A stretch of DNA of 64,000 nt from Iris pallida (taxonomy: Eukaryota > Streptophyta > Magnoliopsida > Asparagales > Iridaceae). The notes under the pieces are model-generated. The model worked only from the letters and a program-made list of their open reading frames with translations, did no database searches and was not told the origin of the DNA. Where the stretch lies: contig JANAVB010012195.1 in the NCBI GenBank assembly GCA_029216955.1, forward strand, positions 509,048 through 573,047, in the 5' to 3' direction. The translations under genes were made by a program, and so were the position numbers. Each line of letters starts with the position of its first letter. Within the stretch, counting starts at the first letter, position 1. Positions 12,456-24,300 of the stretch are shown piece by piece.

Positions 12456-15400
12456 TTGTTGCCTCAGGCCCAGGCATTTCAGCAGCAGAACCAGCAGCAG
12501 TACACCCAGGCACAAGTACAGAGCAGACAGAGAGGTTTCCAGCAGAGGAGACCCGCAGCCAGAGGACAAGGTCATGCAATAATGATGGCTATGGAAGAAG
12601 AGGTTGCACCAGGTGAGATAGTGTCAGGTACTATTCTCGTCAACTCCTCCCCAGCATCGGTATTATTTGATTCTGGTGCATCGCATTCATTTATGTCTGC
12701 ACGATTCGCGACACGGATAGGATTGGAGCCAGAGTTATTATCAGTAAGGCTCAATATACTTACTGGTAATGGTCTTGTGGGAGTAGAACGAGTGTTTTCC
12801 TCGTGTCGGATCGTAGTTAGCGGTAGAGAGTTCCCCGCTAGGTTTAAAGAGTTCCCTATGGCAGACTATGATGTAGTCTTAGGTATGGATTGGTTGAGGA
12901 ACCAGTATGCTAGGATAGACTGCCATGTTGGCAGGGTTGTCTTTAGTATTCCAGGCGAGCCAGAGTTTTCATTTTCCAGAGGCGCAGTGGAACCATCTTT
13001 CCCAGTATTGTGGATGGCAGTAGCAGCGGTACAGTTACCCCGGATAGTTGAAGAGTTTGCAGATGTCTTCCCAGAGGAACTTCCAGGGATGCCACCAGAG
13101 CGGGAGATTGAGTTTACTATAGACTTGATCCCCGGGGCAGCACCAGTATCAGAGCGAGTCTACAGGATGGCGCCTTCAGAGTTGGAGATTTTGTACAAGA
13201 TGATTGAAGAACTCAGGACCAAAGGATTCATTCGTACAAGTGGATCGCCTTGGGGAGCCCCGATGCTTCTTGTGAAGAAGAAGGATGATACATCCAGATT
13301 ATGTGTAGATTATCGTACCATAAACTCAGTGACAATCAAGAACAGATACCCTCTCCCGAGGATAGATGACTTGTTTGATCAACTCAAAGGGGCTTCAGTG
13401 TTCTCGAAGATAGACTTGCGATCAGGATACCACCAGATCAGGGTCAGAGAGCAGGATATTCCAAAGACAGCGTTCAGATCAAGGTATGGGCATTGGCAGT
13501 TCCTTGTTATGCCATTCGGAGCAACCAATACGCCAGTCGTATTCATGGACCTCATGAATCGCATTTTCATGCCTTACTTGGATCAGTTCGTGATCGTGTT
13601 CCTAGATGATATCTTGGTCTACAGCAAGAGCGAGGCAGAGCACGAACAGCATCTCAGAATCGTCCTTCAGACGCTTAGAGAGCATCAGTTGTACGCCAAG
13701 TTCAGTAAATACGAGTTCTGGCTCGATCGCATTTCGTACTTGGGTCACATCATTACCCGAGGAGGAGTGGAAGTGGATCCCCAGAAGATTGTGGCTATCG
13801 AGACGTGGCCAGTACCTAGCTTAGTGGCAGAGGTTCGCAGCTTCCTTGGATTAGCCGGCTACTACCGACAATTTGTTTCAGATTTTACAAGGATTTTGGC
13901 ACCGATGACCCAGTTAACCCGCAAGGATGTGCCGTTCGTATGGACAGCAGAGTGCCAGAAATCATTTGAGAAGTTGAAGCGAGGTTTGGTAACGGCTTCC
14001 ATTCTCACACTTCCAGATGGAACCGGAGGATTCACAGTTTATTGCGACGCTTCAGGCAAAGGATTGGGGTGTGTCTTGATGCAACATGGGAAGGTAATAT
14101 CTTATACATCACGTCAACTTCGTGATCATGAGAAGAATTACCCGACCCACGACTTGGAACTGGCGGCGGTAGTATTTGCGCTTAAGCTTTGGCGGCACTA
14201 CTTGTATGGAGATAGAGTGGAGATATTTACTGATCACAAGAGCCTAAAGTATGTTTTCACCCAGAAGGACCTTAACATGCAGCAGAGAAGATGGCTCGAG
14301 CTACTGGTGGACTATAATATGGATTTGCAGTATCACCCAAGGAAGGCCAACATTGTAGCAGATGCGTTGAGCAGGAGAGCCAGAGTTTACTTACTAACAG
14401 CGCAACCAGAGTTATTGGCAGATCTTCAGAATATGGGAATTGAAGTGGTTCTTCCTACCAACGTGGCATTGATGGCCAGTCTACAGGTTCAGTCCAGTAT
14501 AGTTGAGAGGATCCGGAGGGCGCAATTTGCGGATTCCAAGATTCAGTGACTCAGAGCAGAGTGTGAGGCAGAAAGAAGGCCAGAGTTGTGCATTCATGAA
14601 GATGGTACACTTCGACATGGCACTCATCTTTGTGTACCTAGTAGAGATATCAGACAGGAGGTCATGGCAGAAGCTCACAGTTCACAGTATTCTATTCATC
14701 CCGGTGGCACGAAGATGTATAGAGATATTCGTCATCATTTTTGGTAGAATGGCATGAAGAGGGAGATAGCCCGGTTTGTCTCTCGGTGTTTGGTTTGCCA
14801 ACAGGTTAAAGCGGAACATCAGAGGCCCGATGGACTTCTTCAGCCCTTGCCAATTCCAGAATAGAAGTGGGAGCATGTGACCATGGATTTTGTGACTGGA
14901 TTGCCTAGATCCCCAGCTGGTCGAGATGCTATTTGGGTTATAGTTGACAGACTCACGAAGGTGGCTCATTTTCTCCCATTCAGAGTTGGTCAGTCGACGA
15001 CTCAGTTGGCAGAGATGTACCTCAGGCAGATTGTCAGGCTTCACGGTGTGCCCGTCAGTATCACCTCGGACCGAGATTCAAGGTTTACGTCACACTTTTG
15101 GCGCAGCTTGCAAGAGAGTTTGGGGACTCACCTTCAGTTTAGCTCAGTTTATCACCCGCAGACAGATGGCCAGTCGGAACGCACGATCCAGACTTTTGAA
15201 GATATGTTGAGATCTTGTACCCTTGACTTAGGTGGTTCATGGAAGGATCACCTGCACCTGGTAGAATTCTCGTACAACAATAGTTTCCAGGCCATTATTC
15301 AGATGGCCCCGTTCGAGGCACTGTATGGTAGGAAGTGCAGATCCCCGTTAGCCTAGGATGATGTTGGAGAGAGGCAGATGCTCGGTCCAGAAATGATTGC

Positions 15401-15926
15401 CCAGACAGTTGAAGTGGTTAGAAAAGTCAGAGATCGCCTTCGAGTGGCCCAAGATTGCCAGCGGCATTGGGCCGATGCTCATCGACGTCCCTTAGAGTTT
15501 GCTATCGGCGACCATGTATTCCTTAGGATCTCGTCTAACCACGACATCATTCGCTTTGGCGTACAGAAAAAGCTTAGTCCTAGGTATATAGGGCCGATCG
15601 ATATCCTGGAGCGAGTAGGAGATGTATCCTATCGTCTCGCTCTTCCGCCGTCGCTAAGTGAGGTGCATGATGTATGCCATGTGTCCCAATTACGACGGTA
15701 CATCCCGGACCCGAGCCATATCCTAGACCATTCAGAATTGGTTATTGGTACCAACCTTTCGTATGAGGAGAGGCTCGTGTCTATATTGGACCGGAGAGAA
15801 AAGATACTCAAGAACAAGACTATTAGCTTAGTTCGTGTTGCTTGGGGTCATCACTCTCTAGGTGAGTCAACGTGGGAGCGTGAGGACGACATCCGATCGC
15901 GATATCCTGACTTGTTTGACTCGTAA
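12456..15926 (+). pseudogene. pol: Element A pol: protease, RT, RNase H, integrase, chromodomain-like tail (four stops)
   Basis: Single frame with protease motif LFDSGASHS (~12663), reverse transcriptase with FLDDIL active site (~13598-13615), RNase H with YCDAS (~14041) and TDHKS, integrase zinc region, TMDFVTG and QSERT, and a C-terminal [11 protein letters not shown]...STWERE segment of Tekay/Del chromoviruses. In-frame stops lie at 14547-14549 (TGA), 14745-14747 (TAG), 14862-14864 (TAG) and 15354-15356 (TAG). Comparison with B shows each replaces an Arg CGA or Trp TGG codon by one transition. The RT core also has TNTPVVF where B has TNAPTVF. The upstream N-terminal part to the protease is glutamine-rich. 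Not functional. Confidence 0.93.
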
Positions 15927-16080
15927 GGTATAATGTCTTCCTTATGCCTTATGCTTTCCATCCCTTGCTTGCATGTATGATTGTTTGATTGTTTGCTTAG
16001 TGTAGCTTATTTGTGGATAGTATAGTTGGCTCTTACATCTCTAAGCATCTTAATTTAAATTTCGAGGACAGAATTCTTTT

Positions 16081-16093
16081 AAGGTGGGTAGAG
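16081..16093 (+). promoter_or_regulatory. Polypurine tract of element A
   Basis: AAGGTGGGTAGAG two bases before the LTR start, preceded by TTTCGAGGACAGAATTC. Shared layout with B and C. Confidence 0.8.
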
Positions 16094-16420
16094 TTGTAAC
16101 GTCCGTATTTCGGAATACGTATTTTAATTAGGCTTATATGTATTTTGGACCTGTATTTTATTTTCTCGGATTCTGGCCTGTAATTGTATTTTGGCTCGAT
16201 TTGCGGATTTTGGATTTCTCGTAAATTGGGTTTTGACCTGGCATGGTTTTATTTTTTGTGGAGAAGGGTTTGGTTTGGTTTGCATTGGACTACCTTAGTT
16301 AACCTCCACCCTCAACACAACACACCCTCCCCCATTAAAACCCCACCTAACTTTCTCTCTCCTCATTACTCTTCTATTAATTCTCTCCATCTTCTTCTTC
16401 CTTCCTCCACCAACACCATA

Positions 16421-16437
16421 GGCAAGTGCACCTTGCC
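16421..16437 (+). promoter_or_regulatory. Conserved leader stem-loop in A LTR
   Basis: GGCAAGTGCACCTTGCC forms a 6-bp stem (GGCAAG/CTTGCC). Equivalent palindromes are at 18641, 26447, 33369, 39571 and 46418, always just downstream of the CT-rich start region. Confidence 0.5.
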
Positions 16438-16794
16438 ACCAAATAAGCACCCCATTTTATTTATCCATTAGCTAGATTAGGCCATGGTGAACAACATTAG
16501 AACTTGGCATTTTGTGATTTGGAGCTTCTATTTTTCTAGATCTAAGTTTTAACCATTTTCGGATTTTCTTGGTTTTGATCTATTAAACTTAGATTTTTGC
16601 TTTTTTTGAGGTTTCCATGTGGAAGAGAATTCAATTTTACACAAGATAGAACTTTGAAAATCTAAATTTGGTTTTGTTTTGGCTAAGTTATGAAGATTGG
16701 AAATTTGGAGTTCTTGGGGTTTTCTCTCGGCCTGATGGAGAAGATGACCCTCGGCCAGCGCTCTTTAGCACAAGGCCGAACTGCGCACCCTTCC

Positions 16795-17090
16795 TCGGCC
16801 AGCGCTTTTTAGCGCTGGCGCTCCATAGCTCTAGCGCAACCCGATCCCCAGCGCGGCTTGGCTCCAGCGCAACCCAATCCTAGTGCGGCCGATCCCCTGC
16901 GCGGCTTGGCTCCAGCGCAACCCAATCCCAGCGCGGTCGATCCCCTGCGCAACTCGCTCCCAGCGCAACCCATCCCTAGTGCATCTCACCCCCAGCGCGG
17001 CTTGGCTCCAGCGCAACCCGCTCTCAGCGCAACCCGACCCAGCGCAACCCGACCCTGCGCAACCCGACCCCCTGCGCAACCCACTTACCC
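16795..17090 (+). repeat. GC-rich minisatellite in A LTR (GCGCAACCC type)
   Basis: Irregular tandem array of units based on CAGCGCAACCCGATCCC and AGCGCGGCTTGGCTC. It lies just downstream of a conserved GATGGAGAAGATGA segment, the same position where B, I and E carry unrelated arrays. Confidence 0.85.
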
Positions 17091-18007
17091 ATAGGGATTT
17101 GGTTTTATTTTGGACTTGGCTTCTCTTTGTGGATTGGAGTCTTGAGATCTTGTTCCAACAACACGACTGTCTTGACCTAACACGGCCTAGCATGGTTTTC
17201 GGTATTTTGCTTATGACTAGTACGGTCTTTCGTGATTTCTGTGATTTATGATTCTAGTACCTTCTGATCTTCTTAGTAGTGACCTGATGGGGTGCTCTCT
17301 TAAACTTGTAACCTGTGATTCATAATTAATCTCTGTAACTGGACAACTTGATAGTGGCCCGTGGCGGCGCACTCCTGACTTGTAACTTGACTTGACTTGA
17401 TGCTGTTGCGATAGCTAACTTGACTCATATAATCAACTCTGACGCCGTGGGTGTTCATTCTTGCTGCCTTGTGCAATCCACTTGTCTTGTCTTGCATCAT
17501 GTCTAGGACGTGACTCCCTGGTTACCACGGTCAGGGATTCACACTGAATATGGATTAGGCTAATTACTAGATCAAACTATAGTTCATGGAGAATTTCCAG
17601 TCACAGGCGATCTCGTTATCTGGGCGCTTTAAAAGGACTTGTAGCCTGCTGACGAGTAGGGCACATTTCCAGCACACTGTTATGTGTTGCACCCTCTAAG
17701 TCACCTAAGGGTACATTGTCTCCCGGGTAATGTACACAACTATACTCTCAACCCACGAAAGGATAACTGGATAGTCTGCAGGGCTTGGGACAGGAAATTT
17801 CTCATTTGCATCTTGCTAGTAATTAGACTTGTGATAACCCTAGTTAGTTAAGTAGTAAGCCGTAGTATTTGTTTGGCCGTTTGTGAATGGATGGTGTTCA
17901 GCCCTGTCTAAGTCTCGTCTAGTCCCAGTACCTGGTACTCCTGAACATGATTGTTTTACTTATCTTTAACAATAAATGGGTAGAGACAAAGTGCTATCCA
18001 GGCGAAG

Positions 18008-18048
18008 GGTTACAACCCCGGTCCTTGTTTGGGTTAAGGGTTGTAACC
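18008..18048 (+). promoter_or_regulatory. Conserved 11-bp stem-loop in A LTR
   Basis: GGTTACAACCC pairs perfectly with GGGTTGTAACC around a loop containing GTCCTTGTTTGG. Also present in B (both LTRs), D and E. The stem is replaced but pairing and loop are kept in solo LTR I. Confidence 0.6.
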
Positions 18049-18640
18049 TGGCTCCCGGAATGGTTCCATGTCCCTAGTCGTTTATTGTCCTGTTGTACTC
18101 TTTATTACTTGTACTTTTTTCTAGTCCTTATGTTCTAATATGCTGGCTTTTGTTCTTATTTTATGGCCTCCTTGTGACACTTGCTCTTTCTGGGGTTTGA
18201 CCCAGCTGGTTTTGTGTGGCCAGATTTCGGAGCAGCACCCGAGGATCTACCGAACCTCCTGCCCGATGGTGGCGACTAGAAGAAACTCGGGCTACGAGTG
18301 GGTTTTCCATTTTGTTTCGATCACTACATTGTAAAATTATTCTTTTGAGGCATTTTGTAATGCCTGTGGTTCGTATCACGTATTCTTGGAATACGTGTAC
18401 GTATTTTATTCTTGTATTGCATGATTTCCTTGCTTAATTCCTTCTTGGCTTGGCTTGGTTATTTCCTTGGGTTGGTTCGGCTTGGTTCGGTTTTCTTTGG
18501 TTCAATATGAACCAATGTGAACCCCTACCTACCACCACCATTGTATTTATTAATCCATTCTCTCTATTCTCTCTCTTCATTACTCATCTTCTTCTTCCCC
18601 ATTACTTCCTTACCTACCAGAGAGAGAGAGAGAGCTCTAG

Positions 18641-18655
18641 GCAAGTGCAACTTGC
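18641..18655 (+). promoter_or_regulatory. Conserved leader stem-loop in B 5' LTR
   Basis: GCAAGTGCAACTTGC: a 6-bp perfect stem with GCA loop, directly after an AG repeat. Identical at 26447-26461. Confidence 0.5.
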
Positions 18656-18991
18656 TTCATGGAGGAACTCTGATTTTATTGCTCCATTCTCTTCTTTACT
18701 ACATTATAAAATACTTTAGTACTTGGCTTTTCTAATTTCCATGGCTAGATTCTTGTAGATCTAAGTTTGTATTATTTTTGGATTTCCTGGATTTTGATCT
18801 ACTAAATCTTGTTATTTTCGAGTTTTGATGGTTCCATGTTGTAGAGAATTTCGTTCTACCCCATTTTGACCTATGGAAGTTCGGATTTGGGCTCCGGATG
18901 ATGGAGTTGTGGAACTTAAGAACTTGGCTCTCATGGTGTTCTTCCTCTCAGAAATTTGGAGAAGATGAACTGTGCTTAGACTTGACTTGAC

Positions 18992-19545
18992 CGCATGACA
19001 ATTCATGCGGTAAGTAATTCGGCCGCATGAGACTCTCAGCCGCATAGGCTGGATCTCACTTCCTGGCCGCATGGGCTCATTATCCTGAACCGCATGCGCC
19101 CATCTCCTTGAGCCGCATGAATTCTAGCACTTGCGGACCGCATAAGCCCTGATCCTCGAGCCGCATGAGAACCCCTAGACCCTGGCCGCATGGACTTCTT
19201 AATCCCAGCCGCATATGCATCCTTTATTTCCTGAGCCGCATGGGCTTCTTCTGAACGTATGCGCCCACGTTCCCCTGAGCCGCATATGCACCCTTCGTTC
19301 CCTGCCGCATAAGCAGCCATGTTGACCCAGCCGTATGGGCTTCTAAAAGCCGCATGCGCCTCCTTCTATACCCAGCCGCATGATACTACACTTCCCAGCC
19401 GCATGGACCTGAACTCCTTCTTAGCCGCATGGGCTTTTCCCTTATCAGTCGCATGCGCCTGATACCATCCAGCCGCATGGGCTGTTCCCTTTCGAGCCGC
19501 ATGAGATCCATCCTGGTCGCATATGCTTTAGCCACATGGCTGTTC
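18992..19545 (+). repeat. GCCGCATG minisatellite in B 5' LTR
   Basis: About 25 copies of GCCGCATGNGC separated by variable 12-20 bp spacers. It follows the conserved TTTGGAGAAGATGAAC segment. Confidence 0.9.
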
Positions 19546-20412
19546 TATAGCCCTGTATATTGATATTTTATTAAGATATTTTACGTCCATTTTATATCCT
19601 TACGCCTTTTGTCATGAACTTGAAAATCATGGATTTTATTTAATATGTTTAATGAAACCTGAGCATGACACGATAGTGACCCGTAGTGGTGCACTCTTGA
19701 CAAGAAAACCTGACATGACATGATAGTGGCCCGTCGTGCCGCACTCCTGACAAGAACACTTGACATGATAAACCTGACATGATTATCCTGAATAGCTGTT
19801 GCGACGGCTACTTGACATGACATGACCTGTATAATTACCTGGACACCGTGGACGATTGTGCTTGTACAAATAAACCAGTCCTGTCTTGCATCATGTCTAG
19901 GGAGGGAGCTCCTGAGTACCACGGTCAGGAGTACCTATTGAAATGGACTAAGGTTAATAACTAGATTAACACATTAGTCATGAAGAGATTTCCCAGCTAC
20001 AGGCAATCCCGTTACCTGGGCGCGCCTGGGATCTGTAGCCTGCCGTCGAGTAGGGCACATTTCCAGCACACTGTTATGTGTTGCACCTTTCAAGCTACTT
20101 AAGGGTACATGCATTTCCTGGACAGTGTACCCACCTGAATTCAACCCTAATCTTTCGACCTGGGTAACCTGGATGGTCTGCAGGACTTGTGGCTGTGGAA
20201 TAATCTCACTGCATCTTGCTAGTAACTAGGCCTGTGATAACCCTAGTTAGTTAAAGTATCAAGCCGTAGGTCTTGATTGGCCGTGAAATGATTGGATGGA
20301 GTTTAACCAGTCTAGTCTTGTCCTGATCATGCTCCAGATTGCTATATGACCAGAATGCTTGTATTTATTTTACTGATAAATGGTGAGAATTCCAAGCTCT
20401 GTTCAGACGAAG

Positions 20413-20453
20413 GGTTACAACCCCGGTCCTTGTTTGGTTTACGGGTTGTAACC
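20413..20453 (+). promoter_or_regulatory. Conserved 11-bp stem-loop in B 5' LTR
   Basis: GGTTACAACCC/GGGTTGTAACC stem with GTCCTTGTTTGG in the loop. Identical at 28220-28260. Confidence 0.6.
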
Positions 20454-21159
20454 TGGTTATCTGAAGAGTTCCATGGTTATCTCGTCGTATATCATCCTGA
20501 TGTATTTTCTTTATTTCCAGTTCTTACTTTATTTATATCTGTGCTGATTGCTGGTTTTAGTTCCTAAGTGAAGCTTCCTTTGTGGCACTTGCTCTTTCTG
20601 GGATCTGACCCAGCTGGTTTTGTATGGCCAGATTTCGGAACAGCTCCAGAGGATCTACCGACCTTCCAGCCAGATGGTGACCACTAGACGGAACCCTGGC
20701 AACGAGTGGGTTTATTTTTGATCTCCCACTTATTGTAAAAATATTCTTTTGAGACGTTTAGCCGACGAGCACCTGTTTAGCTCGATTGTATTTACTTACT
20801 GTCTGCCTACGGGCTGTAACATGATTGACAGATCCTAGGGTTGATCATGTATGACTAAACTCTTGCTAGTCCTCACATTTTGTAACGACTAGCTTCATGA
20901 TCAGCTGAATATGTAATATTTGGGACGCCTTATTATTGTATATTTAATGATCATACATCTTGTAACATTTACTTACTTGCTTGTGATTGAGACACTAGGC
21001 TTGTTCATAACCATAGGAGACTGTTGGCTTGTAGTAAACCCTCATGTATCTAGACAGCCGTGACCGTATAGCGAGATGGAATTCATTTCAATATACGTAG
21101 CTGGCTATGTCTGCCCCCGCTCTCCAGTATTCTGGTTCTGGGGCGTGACATGGTTTAAG

Positions 21160-21177
21160 TGGTGGCCCATGCAGGTC
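21160..21177 (+). promoter_or_regulatory. Primer-binding site of element B, tRNA-Ile(AAU)-like
   Basis: TGGTGGCCCATGCAGGTC begins 9 nt after the LTR end. It is complementary over 18 nt to the CCA-tailed 3' end of plant tRNA-Ile(AAU) as I recall it (ending GACCTGCATGGGCCA). The usual plant chromovirus site, TGGTATCAGAGC for initiator tRNA-Met, is absent. Identification of the tRNA is from memory. Confidence 0.7.
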
Positions 21178-21357
21178 TTGTAAATCAAGATATATGAGGG
21201 TTTACCGAATAGATGTCTCAATCAGTATTCGTCTTTGATCTCTGCTCGTATCATCTGAATCCCTAGATTCTTGTCCTGATCATGTGCTTGTATCATTGAT
21301 CTGTCCTGGTCCTTCCTTATTGTTCCCTATGTCGTCTTCTTCAGCGGCATTGTTCGT

Positions 21358-24300
21358 GGTCCTACCGACCAGCAAGGCGGAGCACCTCCCGCGGACCAGC
21401 AGCAACCTGGAGATCAAGTCCAGCACTCCGGAGTAGCCTCCAGAGTCGAGCCTATTGGAGAAGAGCCCCCAGTTCAGCCAGTTCAGCCTGTCGAACCTGA
21501 TGATGGCACATTAGTAGGACTCGTCAGAACCTTAATAGCTTCTCAAGATCGTCGTGGAGATGCCTTGCAACAGGCAGTGACGGATGCTTTGACCAGAGGA
21601 GGTCATCAGGGTAACAGCGCGGCCAACAGCTTCAAGCGCCTGAACCCTCCATTCTTCGACGGTAGTGAGGATGCTATCGCAGCAGATGCTTGGCTTCAGG
21701 ACACAGAGGTGGTTCTAGAAGCAGCCAGGACTCCAGAGAACGAGAAGGTGGCAGTTGTGCGCCTGCAGTTGTTAGATCTTGCCCGCAGCTGGTGGGCAGC
21801 TCAGGCCGTTGGATTACCAGCACCCATTCCATGGGCAGTGTTCAGAGAGAGATTCCAGACCAAGTATTTCGATGCCGTGGCTCGGTATGATCTGCAGACC
21901 CGGTTCACTAATCTGAAGCAAGGAGGCAGGACGGTCGATGGATATGCGGCCGAGTTTTCCAGACTCAGTCGGTTTGCTCCTACATTGGTGGCAACCGAGT
22001 ATGATAGAGCCCAGCGGTTCCAGCAGGGGCTTCACCTGGAGATCTTATTGGCAGTCGAGCAGTTTGAGCATCAGACTTTTGATGCAGTCTTAAGAGCAGC
22101 CCGGAGGCATGAGTATACCTCCCAGAGGATTGTGGATAGGGTCGGAGGTCGGAAGAGATCTCACGGCCAGATGAATCAGTCTTCAGCACCAGCCCCGGCA
22201 GCCAGGGCTTTGACTATTGGAGCTCCGAGGCGAGCGACCTCAGTGACGTCGGTTCAGCATTCCACCCCGACGTACCCTCAGCAGCAGCAGAAGCAGAAGC
22301 AGTCTTCCGCAGTGGGATGTTCTCATTGTGGAAAGCCAGGCCATGTGGTGGCAGAGTGTCGCAGGGCACAGGGATTGTGTCTGGTTTGTGGAGCAGCAGA
22401 CCATAGGGTTGGATCCTGCCCGAACAGGGGTGGTTCATCATCATCCAACCTTTCTAGCTCTTCGGTGAGAGGACCGGCACCGGTCCAGCAGCAGCAGCAG
22501 CAGTACCCATTGTTGAGGCCCTTGCCGCCTCAGTCCCAGATGTTCCAGCAGCAGAACCCCCAGCAGCATGCACAAGCCCAAGCCTTGAGCCAGAGCAGAC
22601 AGCGAGGATTTCAGCAGAGGGGACCAGCACCCCGAGGGCATGGTCATGCTATGGTGATGACCGCAGAGGAAGGATTGGTACCTGGAGAGGTAGTGGCAGG
22701 TACTATTCTCGTCAACTCCTTTCCAGCTTCAGCTTTATTTGATTCTGGTGCATCGCATTCTTTTATGTCTGCACGATTCGCGACACGGGTAGGATTGGAG
22801 CCCGAGTCATTATCAGTAAGGCTCAATATACTTACTGGTAACGGACTTGTGGGAGTAGATAGAGTGTTTTCCTCGTGTCGGATCGTAATTAGCGGTAGCG
22901 AATTCCCCGCTAGATTGATAGAGTTCCCGATGGCCGATTATGATGTGGTCTTAGGGATGGATTGGTTGAGGAACCAGTATGCTAGAATAGACTGCCATGT
23001 TGGTAGGGTTGTTTTTAGCATTCCAGGCGAGCCAGAGTTTTCTTTCTCCCGAGGCGAAGTTGAGGCTTCTCCTCCAGTATTGCGGATGGCAGTAGCAGCA
23101 GTTCAGTTGCCCAGGATAGTGGATGAGTTTCCAGATGTTTTCCCAGAAGAGCTTCCAGGTATGCCTCTGGAGCGGGAGATCGAGTTCACTATAGACTTGA
23201 TTCCCGGGACAGCCCCAGTATCAGAGAGAGTCTACAGGATGGCGCCGTCAGAATTGGAGATCTTGTACAAGATGATTGAAGAACTTCGAGCCAAGGGATT
23301 CATTCGTGCTAGTGGATCGCCTTGGGGAGCCCCGATGCTTCTTGTGAAAAAGAAGGATGGTACGTCCAGGTTATGTGTTGATTATCGTACCTTGAACTAA
23401 GTGACAATCAAGAACAGATACCCTCTCCCGAGGATAGATGACTTGTTTGATCAACTCAAGGGGGCTTCAGTATTCTCGAAGATTGATTTGCGCTCAGGTT
23501 ATCATCAGATCAGAGTCAGAGAGCAGGACATTCCGAAGACAGCTTTTAGATCGAGATATGGGCATTGGGAGTTCCTTGTTATGCCTTTTGGAGCAACCAA
23601 TGCGCCGACAGTATTCATGGACCTCATGAATCGTATCTTCATGCCTTACTTGGATCAGTTTGTGATTATGTTCTTGGATGACATCCTGGTCTACAGCAAG
23701 AGTGAGGCGGAGCATGAGCAGCATCTCCGTGTGGTTCTTCAGATTCTCAGGGAGCACCAGCTATATGCCAAGTTTAGCAAATACGAGTTCTGGCTCGATC
23801 GCATTTCGTACTTGGGTCATATCATCACTAGAGGAGGAGTAGAAGTGGATCCCTAAAAGATTGTGGCTATTGAGTCATGGCCGGTGCCCAGCACAGTTGC
23901 AGAAGTTCGCAGTTTCCTTGGATTGGCCGGCTATTACCAGCGGTTTGTATCAGATTTTGCTCGGATATCAGCGCCGTTGACCCAGTTGACCCGCAAGGAT
24001 GCACAGTTTGCTTGGACAGCAGAGTGCCAGAGTTCTTTTGAGCAGTTGAAGCGAGGCCTGATAACAGCTCCTATTCTTACGCTTCCAGATGGAACCGGAG
24101 GATTCTCAGTGTATTGTGATGCTTCAGGCAGAGGTTTAGGATGTGTTCTGATGTAGCATGGGAAGGTAATAGCTTATGCGTCACGACAACTTCGTGATCA
24201 TGAGAGGAATTACCCAACCCATGACTTGGAGCTGGCAGCAGTGGTGTTTGCACTTAAGTTGTGGAGGCACTACTTGTATGGAGACAGGGTAGAGATTTTC

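Larger units (their letters stand above)
16095..18355 (+). repeat. Element A 3' LTR, first part
   Basis: Begins TGTAACGTCCG after the polypurine tract. It has a pyrimidine-rich leader, stem-loop GGCAAGTGCACCTTGCC, a GC-rich minisatellite (16795-17090) and a second stem-loop (18008-18048). It is interrupted at 18355 by element B and resumes at 28958. The order of conserved blocks matches element B's LTR although the sequence has diverged, so A and B are related but distinct families. Confidence 0.85.
18356..21150 (+). repeat. Element B 5' LTR (2795 bp)
   Basis: Starts TGTAATGCCTGTGG and ends TCTGGGGCGTGACA. In order it holds a CT-rich stretch with an AG repeat, stem-loop GCAAGTGCAACTTGC (18641-18655), the GCCGCATG minisatellite, short direct repeats with TGACATGA near 19660-19830, and the 11-bp stem-loop at 20413-20453. 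It acts as promoter and polyadenylation region of the element. Confidence 0.95.

Noticed and set aside
18992..19545. Regular GCCGCATG repeats as a CRISPR-like array
   Set aside because: Plant LTR context, degenerate short units, irregular spacers duplicated in the partner LTR, no cas genes.
21160..21177. tRNA gene
   Set aside because: Only 18 nt of tRNA complement at an LTR boundary; it is a primer-binding site. No full tRNA was recognised anywhere in the window.
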